Positions 34,260-45,675 are shown, counted from the stretch's first letter. The stretch is DNA of 64,000 nucleotides from Amylostereum areolatum (GCA_012932865.1 SAXG01000058.1:132308-196307); one strand, 5' to 3'. A program made the numbers and translations. Notes: generated by a model not told the origin, from the sequence alone.

Positions 34260-35045
34260 TGCGCGGGGTGGCTGCTCCACCTCGGCTGCCCTCTCTTTGT
34301 CCACGCCTGCACACCCGCACCCCGCACACACGCCCGCCCGCCTGCAACCTGCACACACACCCGTCCGTACGTCCTCAACGCCCACCCGCCCTCAATGCCC
34401 GCACCCTCAACACCCCCGCCTTCGACTCCCTCACTTGCATCCTCCCCCGCACCCTCGATACCCACGTGCCTATGCCCACGCACGCCCACCGCAACATGCA
34501 CACCCGCCCTCGACTCCCACACCCGCGCCCACACCCCACCTGTGCGCGCAACCCCACAACCCGTGCGTGCCCTCGACAACTACGTCTACGCGTGCTCAAT
34601 CCGCCCGCCCGTGCCCTTGACAACCGCGCCCACGCGCATTCAACCTGCTCATGCCAGCGCACACCCTCGCTCTCAAGGCGGCCACATCTGCAACACACCA
34701 GCCTGCCCACGCTCAATGTGTATGCCCGCCCGCGCCTGCATCTCCCCCCCCCCCTCGACACGCTCACCCGCTCCTCACGCCCTCCCCCAAGGTGTCCCTG
34801 CCTTTGAAGCGCACACCCGCGCATGCCTCCTCCCATCCCCCATGACGCGCACCCCCACCCGCGCATGTCCCATGCCATCGACGCGCACGCTCGCGCCCAT
34901 GACACTGGTGCCCATGACGCGCACGCACCCTAACAAAGGCGCACGCCCCTGCCCCCGCTCTCGATGCACCGGCGCCCCCACCCTCGACGCGCACGCCCGT
35001 GCCCCTCCCTCCCCTCCTCTCTCCCCCGGCTTCACGCACGGCTAG

Positions 35046-35599
35046 TGATGCTTGCGCGTCGCGCGAGTACATAGGCCGTGCATGTATACGCCGTTCTATG
35101 GGGTATACCCATGGGGGGATGCAGACAAGGACCTTGGGAGGTAGGGATCGCAGTGATGGGGAGCATACAAAAATCGGCCTTTTCCGAGTCGTTGTCGGAG
35201 GAGAGCTCCGACACGAGCGAGATTTGTAGAGGGTAGAAAAAAATTGACCGAGGTTGTAGGCTGGAGTAATAGGATACTAACAATATCAATATCTATTCAA
35301 ATGTATGTACAGAGGTCATAAGAGACGTAGAGGAAAGAGATTGCGTAGGATGGAATGGTCGCGGGATGTGACTTATCGATGGGGGTACAAAGATGTGTAG
35401 TCAGCCTTCACAAAAATGTAGGAGTGGTCGTAGATATCTGTACAAGTGAATAGAAAACGGATTGTACCAAACAAACCCTAACCTTAACCGTCTGAGCGTC
35501 ACAAATCGTCGCACCTCTCCCAAAAATGATGACATAATAAATATTCCTAATCGGAACCGTAACAAGTCTATCCGTTGTCTCATCGCTCTCCTTACTACA
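35046..35599. other. Unassigned sequence between foldback block and DUF6589 3' part
   Basis: About 550 bp with no gene. It holds a short CCCTAACCTTAACC stretch near 35475 and a small hairpin CGGAGGAGAGCTCCG near 35197. It may be the remainder of the insertion that split DUF6589. Confidence 0.35.
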
Positions 35600-37475
35600 T
35601 TCCTCCTCAAGATTGCAGCGATGATCATGCGCGCACCACATATGCTCGGCTATGACAACCTGAACCTGCTCACATCCATTTTTGTTGAACAGCGTGGGGC
35701 AGGAACCCCAGATAAAGTCCAGTCTGGCATGTTTGCCATGGTGTATCCGCTATTCATACGTGCGGGAGCCATAGATCATATGCGAGTTTAGCTGGCACCC
35801 ATCCTCGAGCGTCTCCGCAACTGCCTACCCCTTACCTTCCAGGATGATCTCCGCCTTCCATCCACAAAACTACTTAACCTCCGCCACGAGCTCTCTATAA
35901 CAATCATTCATATCTTGGTGCGACTGTGTCCAGGGTTCTCGGGTCACGCATCCAGTCCGGCGCTTCAACATTGTCCAATTCGTCCGTTGCCAGATGGGCA
36001 CCGGACCCAATGTTGTTACCTTTGTGTCCTTGATATCGAGGAAGCGAGTCGTGCGGGAAACTTAAAGCTACAAGATCACATCTATCTCATCGACTGTGAG
36101 ATGACACCAGAAGAGCTTTCTGACCACGCCATTCTTGTAGCCGGGGACGGTCTCACCTGCTCACGCGTCAGGTCAGGAAAGGACGTTCGGAAGCGCGAAC
36201 TCAATGCATGGGCTTGCCGTGACATCTTCCAAATCACCATTGGCCTGTTCCACATGGGATTGAACCTCATCTGGGCACTGCTTTGTGTCCACCGTGGCAC
36301 ATTGAGTGAGGGCGCAAGTCTCACTTCTTTGTTTGTTCTGCTCGAGAAGACACGGCTGGGATCTCCTCATCCCAATTATCACACACTCCTTGCTGCACTC
36401 ATGCAGATTCTCGACGGCCTCGTGCTTGAGGCATGGCGGAAGGTCTTGAGATGCACAAGCTTGGCCGATTTTGCATTGCAGGACCCGACGGCTGACGACC
36501 TTATTCTTCTTGCTACACAGATCCTCAACGAGTATGCCACACCTGCACCAGGCCAACCCGTGGATGGTCACAGCCCTGCCAATGACAAAGTACACTACAA
36601 CACCCACCTTCTTATCTGCGACCTTCTATATGTTTTATCATTCCTTTCCGGAGTCTCTGATGGGGACTTTGGTCGTGTTGAGCTCCTGTACCCCCACCTT
36701 GCAATAATGTTCCGTGGGGCAGGCGGCACGAGCTACGCCTCCAAAATCATGCATCACATCCTTTACCTCGAGCACATATGGACACCGGATTATGCATACG
36801 CCTCCGAGCTCTGTGTATGCGGCTGGTTACTAATCCCATATCACATTCTGTAGTGATATTGTGCGTGATAACAGTATCATCAAGCCTGGGGCAAAAGCGA
36901 TGGGCGTTAATCTGAATGCAGAGCATCACATTTGCACTCTTAAGGTACGTCTTTGCATTTAGTCTGGCTATACTACACGCTAACGCGTATTGATTGTCCT
37001 GCGCATCACTCTTACACAGACTCTCATTGGTGATAAAGGTGCCACATCAGATTGGGAGCACATTGGGAATGCATCAGCGTGCATTGACATCATTGAGCAC
37101 ATGAAGACTGAGGCCGGTGCAATGCTCGGGTCTGAGTATGTTGGAACAACACACACAACGCCAGAGGCTGTGAAGGACATGTCGTGGCGAGTTGCAATAA
37201 AGGCCTGGGAAGAGGGTTGGCTTGACTTTACTCCTGGACGCGTCGGGAACCAGGTAGTATCTGCACAGACTAACATACTGAGTGAAGGTGAGCAGAAAAT
37301 GCGGGGATCAACACTAGCAACATTCAACAAGCGGGTAGCGGCCATGAAGGAGGGACGGACTGTCGACGATGCCATGTTCGAGGTCGAAGAGCTACCTATG
37401 ATGGACATTGGGCATGAGTCGGATGATGGTGGCGACACGGAAGATGACGAGGAACTGCTGGGAGAGGATATGTGA
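35600..37475 (+). pseudogene. DUF6589 gene, 3' part
   Basis: The frame resumes with GYDNLNLLTSIFVEQRGAGT (near 35650), followed after a stop/frame change by RLRNCLPLTFQDDLRLPSTK. An open stretch of about 310 codons (35915-36853) then contains VAGDGLTCSRVRSGKDV, FQITIGLFHMGLNLIWALL and an NDKVHYNTHLLICDLLYVL region. Two introns (about 36800-36850 and 36945-37019) lead to a last exon ending at 37475 in an acidic tail. The YDN-x-N and GD-x-LT motifs are typical of DUF6589. I note, as inference, that they could be the first two acidic residues of a DDE-type nuclease. Function is not established. Confidence 0.78.
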
Positions 37476-38519
37476 ATACTATTGAACTTTGATTGTATCA
37501 CTACATAGTGTTCATTGTATCAACCAACACCATTCTGATTCCCCCGTCTTCTTGTAAATCGATCTTTGGATTGCTGCTGTTAATGTCCCACTCTGTTCTA
37601 TTGTACGTTATCACAGCCTCCGCCATGCGTGCACCCCACTCCAGCTTCCACTCCAGCTTCTCCTCGAGCTTGTGAGTGACAGACTCCATGGAGATGTCAT
37701 TTTGGGCGAGGCTCGCTACTCCTTTGATGCCAGCATCACTGACAATCATCGACTCCGAGCGAACCCCACGCACTGCGTCAGTTGCATGTACTCGGGATCT
37801 CCAGTTTGCCAGGTGGTTGATCAGCCCTGGGCATTCCAGGACTGGCCGAGGACGACCTTTCTTTTTCAGCCCAGGAACATTCACCTTCTTCTCTTCTTTC
37901 TCTACACGTTTCCGCTCCAAGTCCATCTCGGAATCTCTAAAGGGGCTGTTAAACCAGAAGCTGAAGTTGATTGGACCCGTGTCGACCGTATGATGGCGAT
38001 CACAACACCACTGGTTGTGATAATTGAGACCTAATGACGAAATTATATCAGCTTTCAGATCACAATGCATACAATGAGAAAACATTACGTGTCGTTGACT
38101 GGTCATCGAGATAATCTGCTAAGAAACGGTGTAGACACTCTTTCTCCTATATGTAGCGAAGAGACGCCCTCCCACATCAGCAACCTTACACGTCAAGTTG
38201 GCACGTGTTTCGACCAGTTGTCGAGTTGTGCAACTGTTGAAACACCCCACACAGCCAAACTCTGAAACTTATCAAAAACCCACGTATTATTGGTGAGTTG
38301 TGCAACTCAAGGCTCAACCAGGGAAAACTCATGCATAACTGGTGTACAACACCTACTCAGCAGTTCTCAACCCAGGTCATTTGCTTTAATTTTGTTTAGC
38401 TGTATAGACAGGCACTTAGATATCTCAAGATAATGACAAACAATAGATATATTGATAGTAGTGTAAAAGATACTACAGTGCTAGTGAACTATATAGTATA
38501 ACATATTATAACAAATGTA

Positions 38520-39440
38520 ATCTACAACATCAGGCGACGAGAGCGGGACAACAAGGCCGAGATGAGGAGCGGCAAGGGCGGGGCAACTAAGGCAACGAGA
38601 GCAAGGCGGCAAGAGCGAGGCGAGGCGGCGGGAGCGAGGCGAGGTGAAGCTGAAGAGATGACGTGGGCGGGAGGAGTGAGGGGGCGACGAGGGTGACACG
38701 GGCATTGCGGGCGACGAGGATGTCGTGGGTGGCACGGGTATCGCGGGTGACCGGGGCATCAAGGGCGGCGAGGGTGACGCGGGCGGCGAGAGTGACGTGG
38801 GCGGCGAGGGTGACGCGGGCGGCGAGGGCGTCCTGGGTGGCGCAGGCGGCGCGGGCAATGGGGGCATCGAGGGTGGCGAGGGTGACGGGGGTGATGCGGG
38901 TGACGCGGGCGGCAAGGGCGACGCAGGCATTGCGGGTGACGTGGGTGACAAGGGCGGCGAGGATGTTGAGCGCGTCGAGGGTGACGCGGGCATTGTGGGT
39001 GACGGGGGCGGCGAGGGTGTTGCGGGGGACAGGGGCATTGCAGGCAATGGGGGTGACGGGCCGTTGAGGGTAGCGGGGGCGGCGAGGGTGTTGCGGGAGA
39101 CGGGGGCGTCGAGGGTGTCGAGGGTGCCGCGGGCGTCGTGGGTGATGTGGGTGACGGGGACGCCGAGGGCGGCGATGTCGAGCACATCGAAGGTGACGCG
39201 GGCGTTGCGGGTGACGGGGGCGGCGAAGGTGCCGAGGACATTGAGGGTGACGGGGGTGGGAGGGAAGACGGGGGTGGGAGGGAAGACGGGGGTGGGAGGG
39301 AAGACGGGGGTGGGAGGGAAGACGGGGGTGGGAGGGAAGACGGGGGTGGGAGGGAAGACGGGGGTGGGAGGGAAGATGGAGGATGGTGGTGGTGGTTGTC
39401 TACAAGAGTGTGAGCTGGCGCGACGGCAGAGGTGCCCCGT
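38520..39440. repeat. GC-rich skewed block inside the helicase gene
   Basis: About 0.9 kb built from GGGCGGCGAGGGTGACG-like degenerate units with strong G over C skew. It ends in a pure 18-bp tandem repeat, and a TTGCCGAG..ACGAGGACTTCCTC module follows at about 39500. It resembles the arms of the foldback blocks. Open frames here encode only Pro/Ser or Gly/Asp repeats. Confidence 0.7.
39251..39378. repeat. 18-bp minisatellite, 7 copies
   Basis: CGGGGGTGGGAGGGAAGA is repeated seven times with almost no variation. The repeated G-runs (GGGGG, GGG, GGG) on the plus strand could form G-quadruplexes. Confidence 0.93.
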
Positions 39441-41121
39441 GAACTGTCTCACGGTCAGATGTCTTTAGGGCAGGCCTAATGGAACCTTCGGGCAATCCCG
39501 ACGCGCGCGCGGGAAGTTGCCGAGTTTCACGAGGACTTCCTCAACGGGACAACTCAGCAGAACCTCGCAAGAAGCCAACCAGGCATCAAACCCGTGAAAA
39601 CTCCCCAACCCAATGTGAGAAGTTGCTGATGCAATGCATTCTCGTCTTTTTGAATGACTGTCGATCCTCTGCAATGGTGCATCAGGATCTGAAGGGATGT
39701 TAGCCATGCTTGATACATCTGTTTCGGCTGCCCATGGCTCATACAGAGTCATGAATAGACCAGGGACATCTGGATTTTGTCCTGCCCATCCACCGCGTTG
39801 CCGCCCACTTGATACGTCGATGAAGGTGCCATACTGGACAGCCCAAGCAATGTTCGCCGAGTCAATTCCCTAACATAGAGCAGTGAGTATATGCACGATC
39901 AGTGATATATGCCCATGCGCGTACCGTGGCAACGCCTGAAGTAGCGCATAGAACCTTTACGGTACCGTGTGTAGATGTGAATGACTTGAATACTTCGTCG
40001 AGGAATCCAGGAGTCATGTTGCCATGATATTCACGGAAAATTCCCTTGTTCCGGTCGTTCTCAGGCAGATTTGTGTGGCTCTCGAGGTATGTAACCGCGT
40101 CCGAAGCTTTAGATATGTCGTCGAAGAAAACGACACCATTGAGTTTGGGAGGAGGAATGAGAAAGTCAAGGTTATGAAAGTCATTGAGAGAGCCGATGAT
40201 GGGATGTGTGGCGTAGATGAGGTTGGGGCTATTTGAAGACATGCCTATTGATGTGAAATTAGGTCTGAGTCCAAGAGAATTTACGACAGAGTGCTTGATG
40301 TGCCAGCCAGACACGTAGAGAGCCCAGGTGACCGTATGCGGGATGGTATGCTTTCAGGCCGTAGAGATCTGTGCCCGCTGTATGAACAAAGTGTCCTTCG
40401 TCAACAAGCACCTGTCGAATCTTGCGCTTAAACGGCTCTTTGTTGTCACAAATGAGTCGTCCAATCCGTGGGTTGTCGCCGCATGTACTGTCAAGGGATT
40501 CAGGAGCAACGATAATAACGGAGTAACGGCCCGTCTTAATTCGCTGTGAAGTACATTAGCAGTGTAATTGTTCTCAGAAAAGAGCCGATATGCGCCTTCC
40601 ATAAATCCTGATTGTTTTTCGTATCGGAGTTCACGTTCATGACCCGAATTCTATATCGTTGAAATTCTCGGACCTGTGACGGGCTATTGTGAGTTGCTTA
40701 TGGCGAGCACCGTGACAAACAGACACACCTGATTGATCTGAAGCCATTTCAGTGGAGAGATGACAAGAGAGACACCTCCAGGGTCAAGCAGCACAGCCAG
40801 CACCATGCACAGAGTTTTTCCAGATCCTGTTTCCACGTCCACGAGTGAGTCATGGCCTGCTGCGAGGGGGATCACAGCTTCTAGTTGCATCTGACGAGGA
40901 TCCATCTCTCCATCCGTAACAATGAAGAGGAGAATACATGCCCGAAGCGCTCCCGCAGAGTCCCAAGGAGGAAGAGATGCAAGGAATTCTCGAAGAGGGT
41001 CAAGTTGCGTGGAGAGAAGGCCTTCTGCTGAGTGTTCAATCTGGGAGTCCGGAAGGTTGTAAGCCTGCTGCAGATGGGACTGTTTTTTGATGTCGAGATT
41101 GATTCTGTGTGATTTGGACAT

Positions 41122-41438
41122 GGAAAGGGGGGTAAAGGTCGATGTATGCGTCGTGTCGCGTAGATATTCAGTGTAACGTGTTGTTCACACCGTCTCGTGA
41201 CACTGACTCTACAGTGGCCACACACCTCCGAACTCCCCCCGCCATCTTGGCTCAAAAGACCCTTTAGCTTTTTACGTGAACTTCATTAGTTATGATTCTT
41301 CATGCATTCTACGTACTTCTCTAAGTTCTCAACCTCATTGTGGCTCGTCCCTGATATGTTTTAGAGATATGTTTTGACTTGATTTGTCAGCCATGCTACG
41401 CGGGTAATAGCCGGGCTCTCTCACTGCTGTCCCCAGTT
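41122..41438. other. Upstream region of the helicase gene
   Basis: About 315 bp between the helicase start and the right inverted repeat. It presumably holds the promoter; no specific signal stands out. Confidence 0.35.
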
Positions 41439-43325
41439 TCTTGTGACAGTTTCCTTATTAGGCAGTCCCAAGCTCCAACATTCCACCAACCGGATTCAAA
41501 CTCAGATCCCTCAGACTACTGACCATGCTTGGTATCTGCTTCAGCACTGTGCACACTCATATCTCATCCTTCCCTTGCTCCTCTCACTCCAACTCTTTTT
41601 GTGCATCAAGGAACATCATACTGGACATGAATACACTTTATTCCACAATTTTATTCAGCCCACAAAAATATGTATTCACGTAGTCCTGATATTTTGGGTC
41701 AAATACACTAAAAACTACCACTCCTTAGATCATATCTCTTTCCACAGGGAACCTATTATGCTGGTAATTGTTACACATAATCTATGTACATATATAACTC
41801 ATTCTGCACCATCAATTCCACTGTCGGTGCATATGGGTGCGTCAGGAAAATCGAAGATGTTCTGCACCCGAGATACCTGATCGGCACTGATCTTACTATC
41901 TTCTCTCGGATTGGACGTTGCAGATAGTTATAGCGGTGCAATAGGTGTTATCATGACTTTATAAATTTGTTAATCAGCTCTGATTACTAGCCCGATGTCC
42001 ACAATATGGTAGTAATGCATGTGGTGGTGTTTTTGGGGTGTTTTTTTGGCCGTAGAATATATATTTTGCTTATTACATTGCACCCGAAGGACCAATTGAC
42101 TAGATATTGCAGATCAGGATTATTATACATTGATACTACCTTATCTAATATTCAAAACAGTTATCGGAAGTGGTGGGAAAGCGGTACACGCCGTCGCACA
42201 CGATGAGCTCGGATTTTGGCACTTGCCGAGCTGCGGGAACTGCCGAGACACGACCACAATCGGGAAGTCGTGTCATTCCTGCCAGCTCATCTTTTTCTTC
42301 CTTCACTACTACCTCCTCCCCCCTCATTCTCCTCCCCCCGCTCTACTCCGCCTCTTGCCACCCCCAGCCGCGGTCAAATGGCAATGCCAACGCGTCCGCC
42401 CTGCCGCTTGCCTCTCCCATGCCGCTACGTCGTGTCCAACGACGCGCTCAACGCGCCAGCGCAGCGGACCTCCCCAACGATACCCTCCTCGCCCTCCCCC
42501 TTGCTCCTTCCCTCGCCCCTTCCTTGCCCATCCGCACTCCCCCGCTCTCCTAGGCGACACACCATGTGGGGCGTGCACCCTCGCGCACAGCGGGTCCGGA
42601 CCCGTCATGTGGCACGCGGACGAGCCGGAGGCGCTTGCACCACGTGGCACCGTGCTGCAGCGGCGTGACGGGTGTGAGCACGGGCGCGGGCGGGCGGTGC
42701 ACACGCGGATGTGCGCGCTGGTGCGAGTGTGGGCAGGCGTGAGCGCGAGCTGGTGCGCAGGTGCGAGGCAAGCGCGGGTGCAAGCAGGTGGGCTGGCGGG
42801 GCACGGGTGTGAGTGCGGGCTGTGCGTGGGCGCGAGCGGGTGGGCTGGCAGTGCGTGGGTGCGAGCGTGGGCGGTGCGTGAGCGCAAGCGGGCGGGCTGG
42901 CGGTGCGTGGGCGCAAGCGGGTGGGGTGGTGCGCGGATGCGGGCGCAGGCGTGGGTGAGAGCACGGCGCGTGAGCGAGCACGGGCGCAGGTGCCAGCGGA
43001 ACGGGACAGGTACGCGCAGAACGAGTGAGCAACAGGTGCTGGCGGGCGCGCAGTCGACGGCGGGCACGTGCGCAGCACCCAGTGGCGGAAGGAGCGGCAG
43101 TGGCGACGCGGTTGGGGACGTCCGCGGTCCCTGACGGTGGCGGTGGCGGCGGCTTGGTAAGCAGCGGCAGTGGAGCCCGTAGGGCCCACAACGCACATTA
43201 CAATACCCTTGCAGCTGCAAGGGCATTGTAATGGCTCCTGACAGCTTGCTAGATGGCATTCGGTGGGAATCATTGGATTGACTCCGCAACACTTTTCCAT
43301 AGCCATTATAAGAAAGCTACAGGGT
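41439..43325 (-). repeat. Right 1.8-kb inverted repeat
   Basis: Mirror copy of 27606-29414 ending in TACAGGGT at 43318-43325. It contains the C-skewed block (about 42310-43190), the module GGCACTTGCCGAG at about 42220, and the perfect 38-bp palindrome at 43196-43233. Confidence 0.85.
43196..43233. repeat. 38-bp palindrome, right copy
   Basis: Left arm CATTACAATACCCTTGCAG pairs with a right arm ending GGCATTGTAATG at all but one position (an A/C mismatch); GCAGCTGC is the centre. Distance to the outer end is 92 bp, equal to the left copy. Confidence 0.92.
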
Positions 43326-44657
43326 GTGGTAGTGCCTACGAGCTTCCTCGTAGACCAGGCCGTTCTTACCCATATCACCTTTAATCCTCCAAACCCACCA
43401 TCACTGCCCAGATGATACTTCTCGTACCTACACCGTCGTCTCGGACTTAGCACTTGCAAACTGTCCCGCGTGCACACCACGTGACCCACGCCGGCCTCAC
43501 GTAGATTAGCGCGCGCGTCGGCACTCTCACCCTTTTACTCCTCCCACAGACTTGTTACTCTCTCCTCCCACCTCATGCACTCCAAGATTGCGTCCCCGAA
43601 GTGTCCTACACGCGCCGTGTCCGGCCGACAAGACCGCCGTCGACCGCACATCAAGGCCCGCGCCTCCGCGGACGAGGTGGAAGGAACAGGATTGGGCCCG
43701 CTTTTGCTTCCGTCAAAGTAGCGCGCCCGTTGGTTTCCCCCTCCTCTACTGTACGCTCCCTTTTCCTTCTCGCTATCCTCCCTCGTCTTCCTCGAAACCC
43801 TGATCGTTACCTATCCTCTCCAACTTTCCCCATTTCCTACTTCTCATTTCTTGGCTCTCCACTTTTTCGCAAATTGTCCCCCACTCGCCACCGCCATCCC
43901 GGACCCGAACGCCAAGCGCACAGCGCCTCGGCGGCAAGGGGTGCGGACCGCCGCGTGTCGCGACGCCGTACGATGGAGCCTGGGAACCTCCGTCCGTCCT
44001 CTGTCTGGGCCGCAGAGAGGCTCACGCGCGCGGACAAACTGCCAGTAGTCCTGACGCCCCCTACCCTCCGAGCCTGTGCGCTGAACGAGAGGCAAAGGCG
44101 TCCAGTAGTCCCTCTTTCAGTCTTCGTCTCCTCTCCCCTTACGACAATCGCACTTTTGCTTCCGTCGCACCATGCGTAGCCGTCATCCGTCTCCCCCTCC
44201 CCTTCGCCTTATTCATTTTTCCTAGGCCCGGGCGGCGTACGAGCACGCGCGCGCCCGATTGGCGGCCTCCCATGTATATCTGATGACGCCCTAGAGGCGA
44301 AAGATCTGCTTTTTCTCCCCCCCCCCATCTTATCCTCTCAGAAAGCCAGCTCCGCCTGCCTGTCCTCGCCCACGCAAGTCCCCGCTCGCATCGCTCGCCC
44401 AAGAACCGACCTCAAAAACAACATCTATTCACTTCCGATCAAAACCCCTGATTCGCAGTCGCATCGACGCCACCGGTAGCCCACCGAACGGCATCGTAAA
44501 ATGTCGTACGCCTCCCACGAACGACGCAGGTGTGTTTCTCGCGCACCCTTCTCTCCCTCGGCACCTTCCGCCCTTTTCTCCCCCACACGTACTCACGCCA
44601 GGAACCTCCCGACGAACCGCCCCCGGGTCACGAGCTTTTACTTGACCCTACCACAAG
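43326..44657. other. Flank of the large element; no clear gene
   Basis: Pyrimidine-rich sequence with short open frames. The first codons after the repeat (VPTSFLVDQAVLTHITF) look faintly protein-like. A short possible exon (ATG 44501) precedes a GTGTGT donor, but its phase does not match the next exon, so I leave it uncalled. Confidence 0.3.
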
Positions 44658-45675
44658 GGTCTGGTGGTGGAGGCCCAGGCGAATCATGAAGAAATCATCC
44701 GCGAGGCCGTGAACGACATGCAGAGGTGCGTTCCACATCGACCCCAGAGTTGTACGGTAGTTGACCAACAAAATAGGGCCGGTGTGGAGCATTTGTGTGT
44801 GTTTGTATCGACACACTCGCAGAATAAGGCCCCCCCGGGTACGACTCCAATGGAGGGAGACACGGAGGGATGTCCCTTCGTCAGTGTGAGCGGCTGTGCA
44901 TCTATCGAAGAGGTCAGTTCTCAATGCTATTCCTCATCAAAATTCCACCGAACGCATCGACCCAGTTCACGTCGTGGGTCATCACCAAACCCCTGCTCGC
45001 ATTTATGGCGGAAGTGGATACGACAGTCGTCATGATGACATGCGGCGGTTCATTTACCCATGTGAACCATCTTGCGGAATGGCACCCGCTCACCCAAAGG
45101 TATGGCCTACTGTCCTGACCGCTGACCGCATAGCTGACGATCAACGCAGAGCCAAGATCAAGTCGTTGATTGGCTTCTCGGCGCCGGCCCTTTCGACAGT
45201 GGAGATGGTAAATTTCATCTTAGCCCTCATCCAACGTATCTACATCAACAACCAACGACCTGAGAGTTGCTTCGGAGAACTCCTCAACAATAGCCTTACT
45301 CTCGGGCGCCACAGCGGAGTTGTTCTTTTCCGTCGGCAAGTCGTTGGGGCGTCAGCTGGAGTGAAGCGCATCCAAGCCAAGGTCGACTCTGACAATGAGG
45401 CGGAAGTCAAGATGTATCATTACATCTGGTCATCGTTGAGGGTCCGACCATGGGGTGTCGTCCTCCCGTCCCAATGCCCCGGGTGCAAACGGATGTGGTC
45501 TGCAAACGTCGAGGGCAACAACAGCGGCGATCTCAATATCAAGAACTGGCCTTCTGTGAAGGTCACTTGCACAGGAAACGAGTGCGACTTCAGTCTTGTC
45601 ATCAACGCGCCAGAAGGGTTGCACCCAGCAGGAGGGGAAGGGCCACCAGGTAGATGGTTCTATCTGGAGGGGTAA
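44658..45675 (+). CDS. C-terminal part of a PHD-like family protein (zinc-ribbon end)
   Basis: Coding signal begins around 44658 (VVEAQANHEEIIREAVNDMQ). A block with WVITKPLLAFMAEVDTTVV and MMTCGGSFTHVNHLAEWHPL follows, and a 50-bp intron (45100-45149) joins in phase to AKIKSLIGFSAPALSTVEMV. The C-terminus contains TLGRHSGVVLFRR, YHYIWSSLRVRPWGVVLP and a metal-binding-like CPGC...CTGNEC pair (C-x2-C...C-x4-C). It stops at 45675. I associate LG.HS.VVLF plus RPWG..LP.QCP.C with the C-terminal half of an Agaricomycete family that starts with the PHD-like finger seen at 27053. If so, this could be the other half of that split gene or a paralogue. The 5' end is uncertain. Confidence 0.5.

Larger units (their letters stand above)
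30859..35045. mobile_element. GC-rich foldback block inserted in the DUF6589 gene
   Basis: Starts ACTTGGTGGGGAGTGGGCC and contains a 38-bp VNTR, an AT-rich spacer and a G-skewed arm (31440-33770, split by hAT MITE 3). A hairpin module (33773-33842) and a C-skewed arm (33843-35040) follow. The two arms are homologous in inverted orientation near the centre (shared words AACRCGTCC..GACGC and GCGTCCAAAGACGC). A second copy, fully inverted, occupies 48331-51791, which defines the block as a repeat family. No coding capacity is convincing. Confidence 0.7.
37501..41121 (-). pseudogene. RecQ-like DEAH-box helicase, interrupted by a GC-rich block
   Basis: From ATG 41121, exon 1 (to 40729) carries RQMQLEAVIPLAAG and the Walker A ETGSGKT (residues 97-103). 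Later exons carry REFQRYRIRV, TGRYSVIIVAPESL and motif II VDEGHF (near 40400), then FHNLDFLIP and the helicase C domain: VVFFDDISKASDAVTYL, REYHGNMTPGFLDEVFK, VKVLCATSGVAT. Near 39760-39860 a motif-VI-like SSGRQRGGWAGQ follows. The stretch around 40310 needs a frame change and lacks a normal motif III. A GC-rich block (about 38520-39470) separates this from the C-terminal domain (37501-38106: NWRSRVHATDAVRGVRSESM and KGVASLAQNDISMESV), typical of Agaricomycete RecQ-like proteins. Such enzymes unwind DNA 3'-5'. It converges on DUF6589 with 25 bp between the stop codons. Confidence 0.75.
27606..43325. mobile_element. Composite element: 1.8-kb inverted repeats enclosing a DUF6589/RecQ-helicase gene pair
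   Basis: Inverted copies at 27606-29414 and 41439-43325 start with ACCCTGTA and share every landmark in mirror order. These are a 38-bp palindrome 92 bp from each outer end, a GC-rich skewed block, a CGGCA...TGCCG module and an AT-rich inner part. Between them lie only a DUF6589 gene (+) and a RecQ-like helicase gene (-), tail to tail. GC-rich blocks have invaded both genes, so the present 15.7 kb is inflated. No clear target duplication was found at the outer ends. Transposition by DUF6589 is an inference. Confidence 0.6.

Noticed and set aside
35030..35046. CTAG at the right end of the foldback block as a possible Helitron 3' end
   Set aside because: The second copy has CAAG at this place, the other end lacks a clear TC start, and no Rep/helicase gene of Helitron type is linked.
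35465..35485. CCCTAACCTTAACC, resembling telomere repeats
   Set aside because: Only one or two units; no array. Chance or a trivial remnant.
43601..44179. 192-codon plus frame upstream of the gene at 44658
   Set aside because: Arg/Pro-rich, overlapped by open frames on the other strand, no motif; more likely leader or intergenic DNA.
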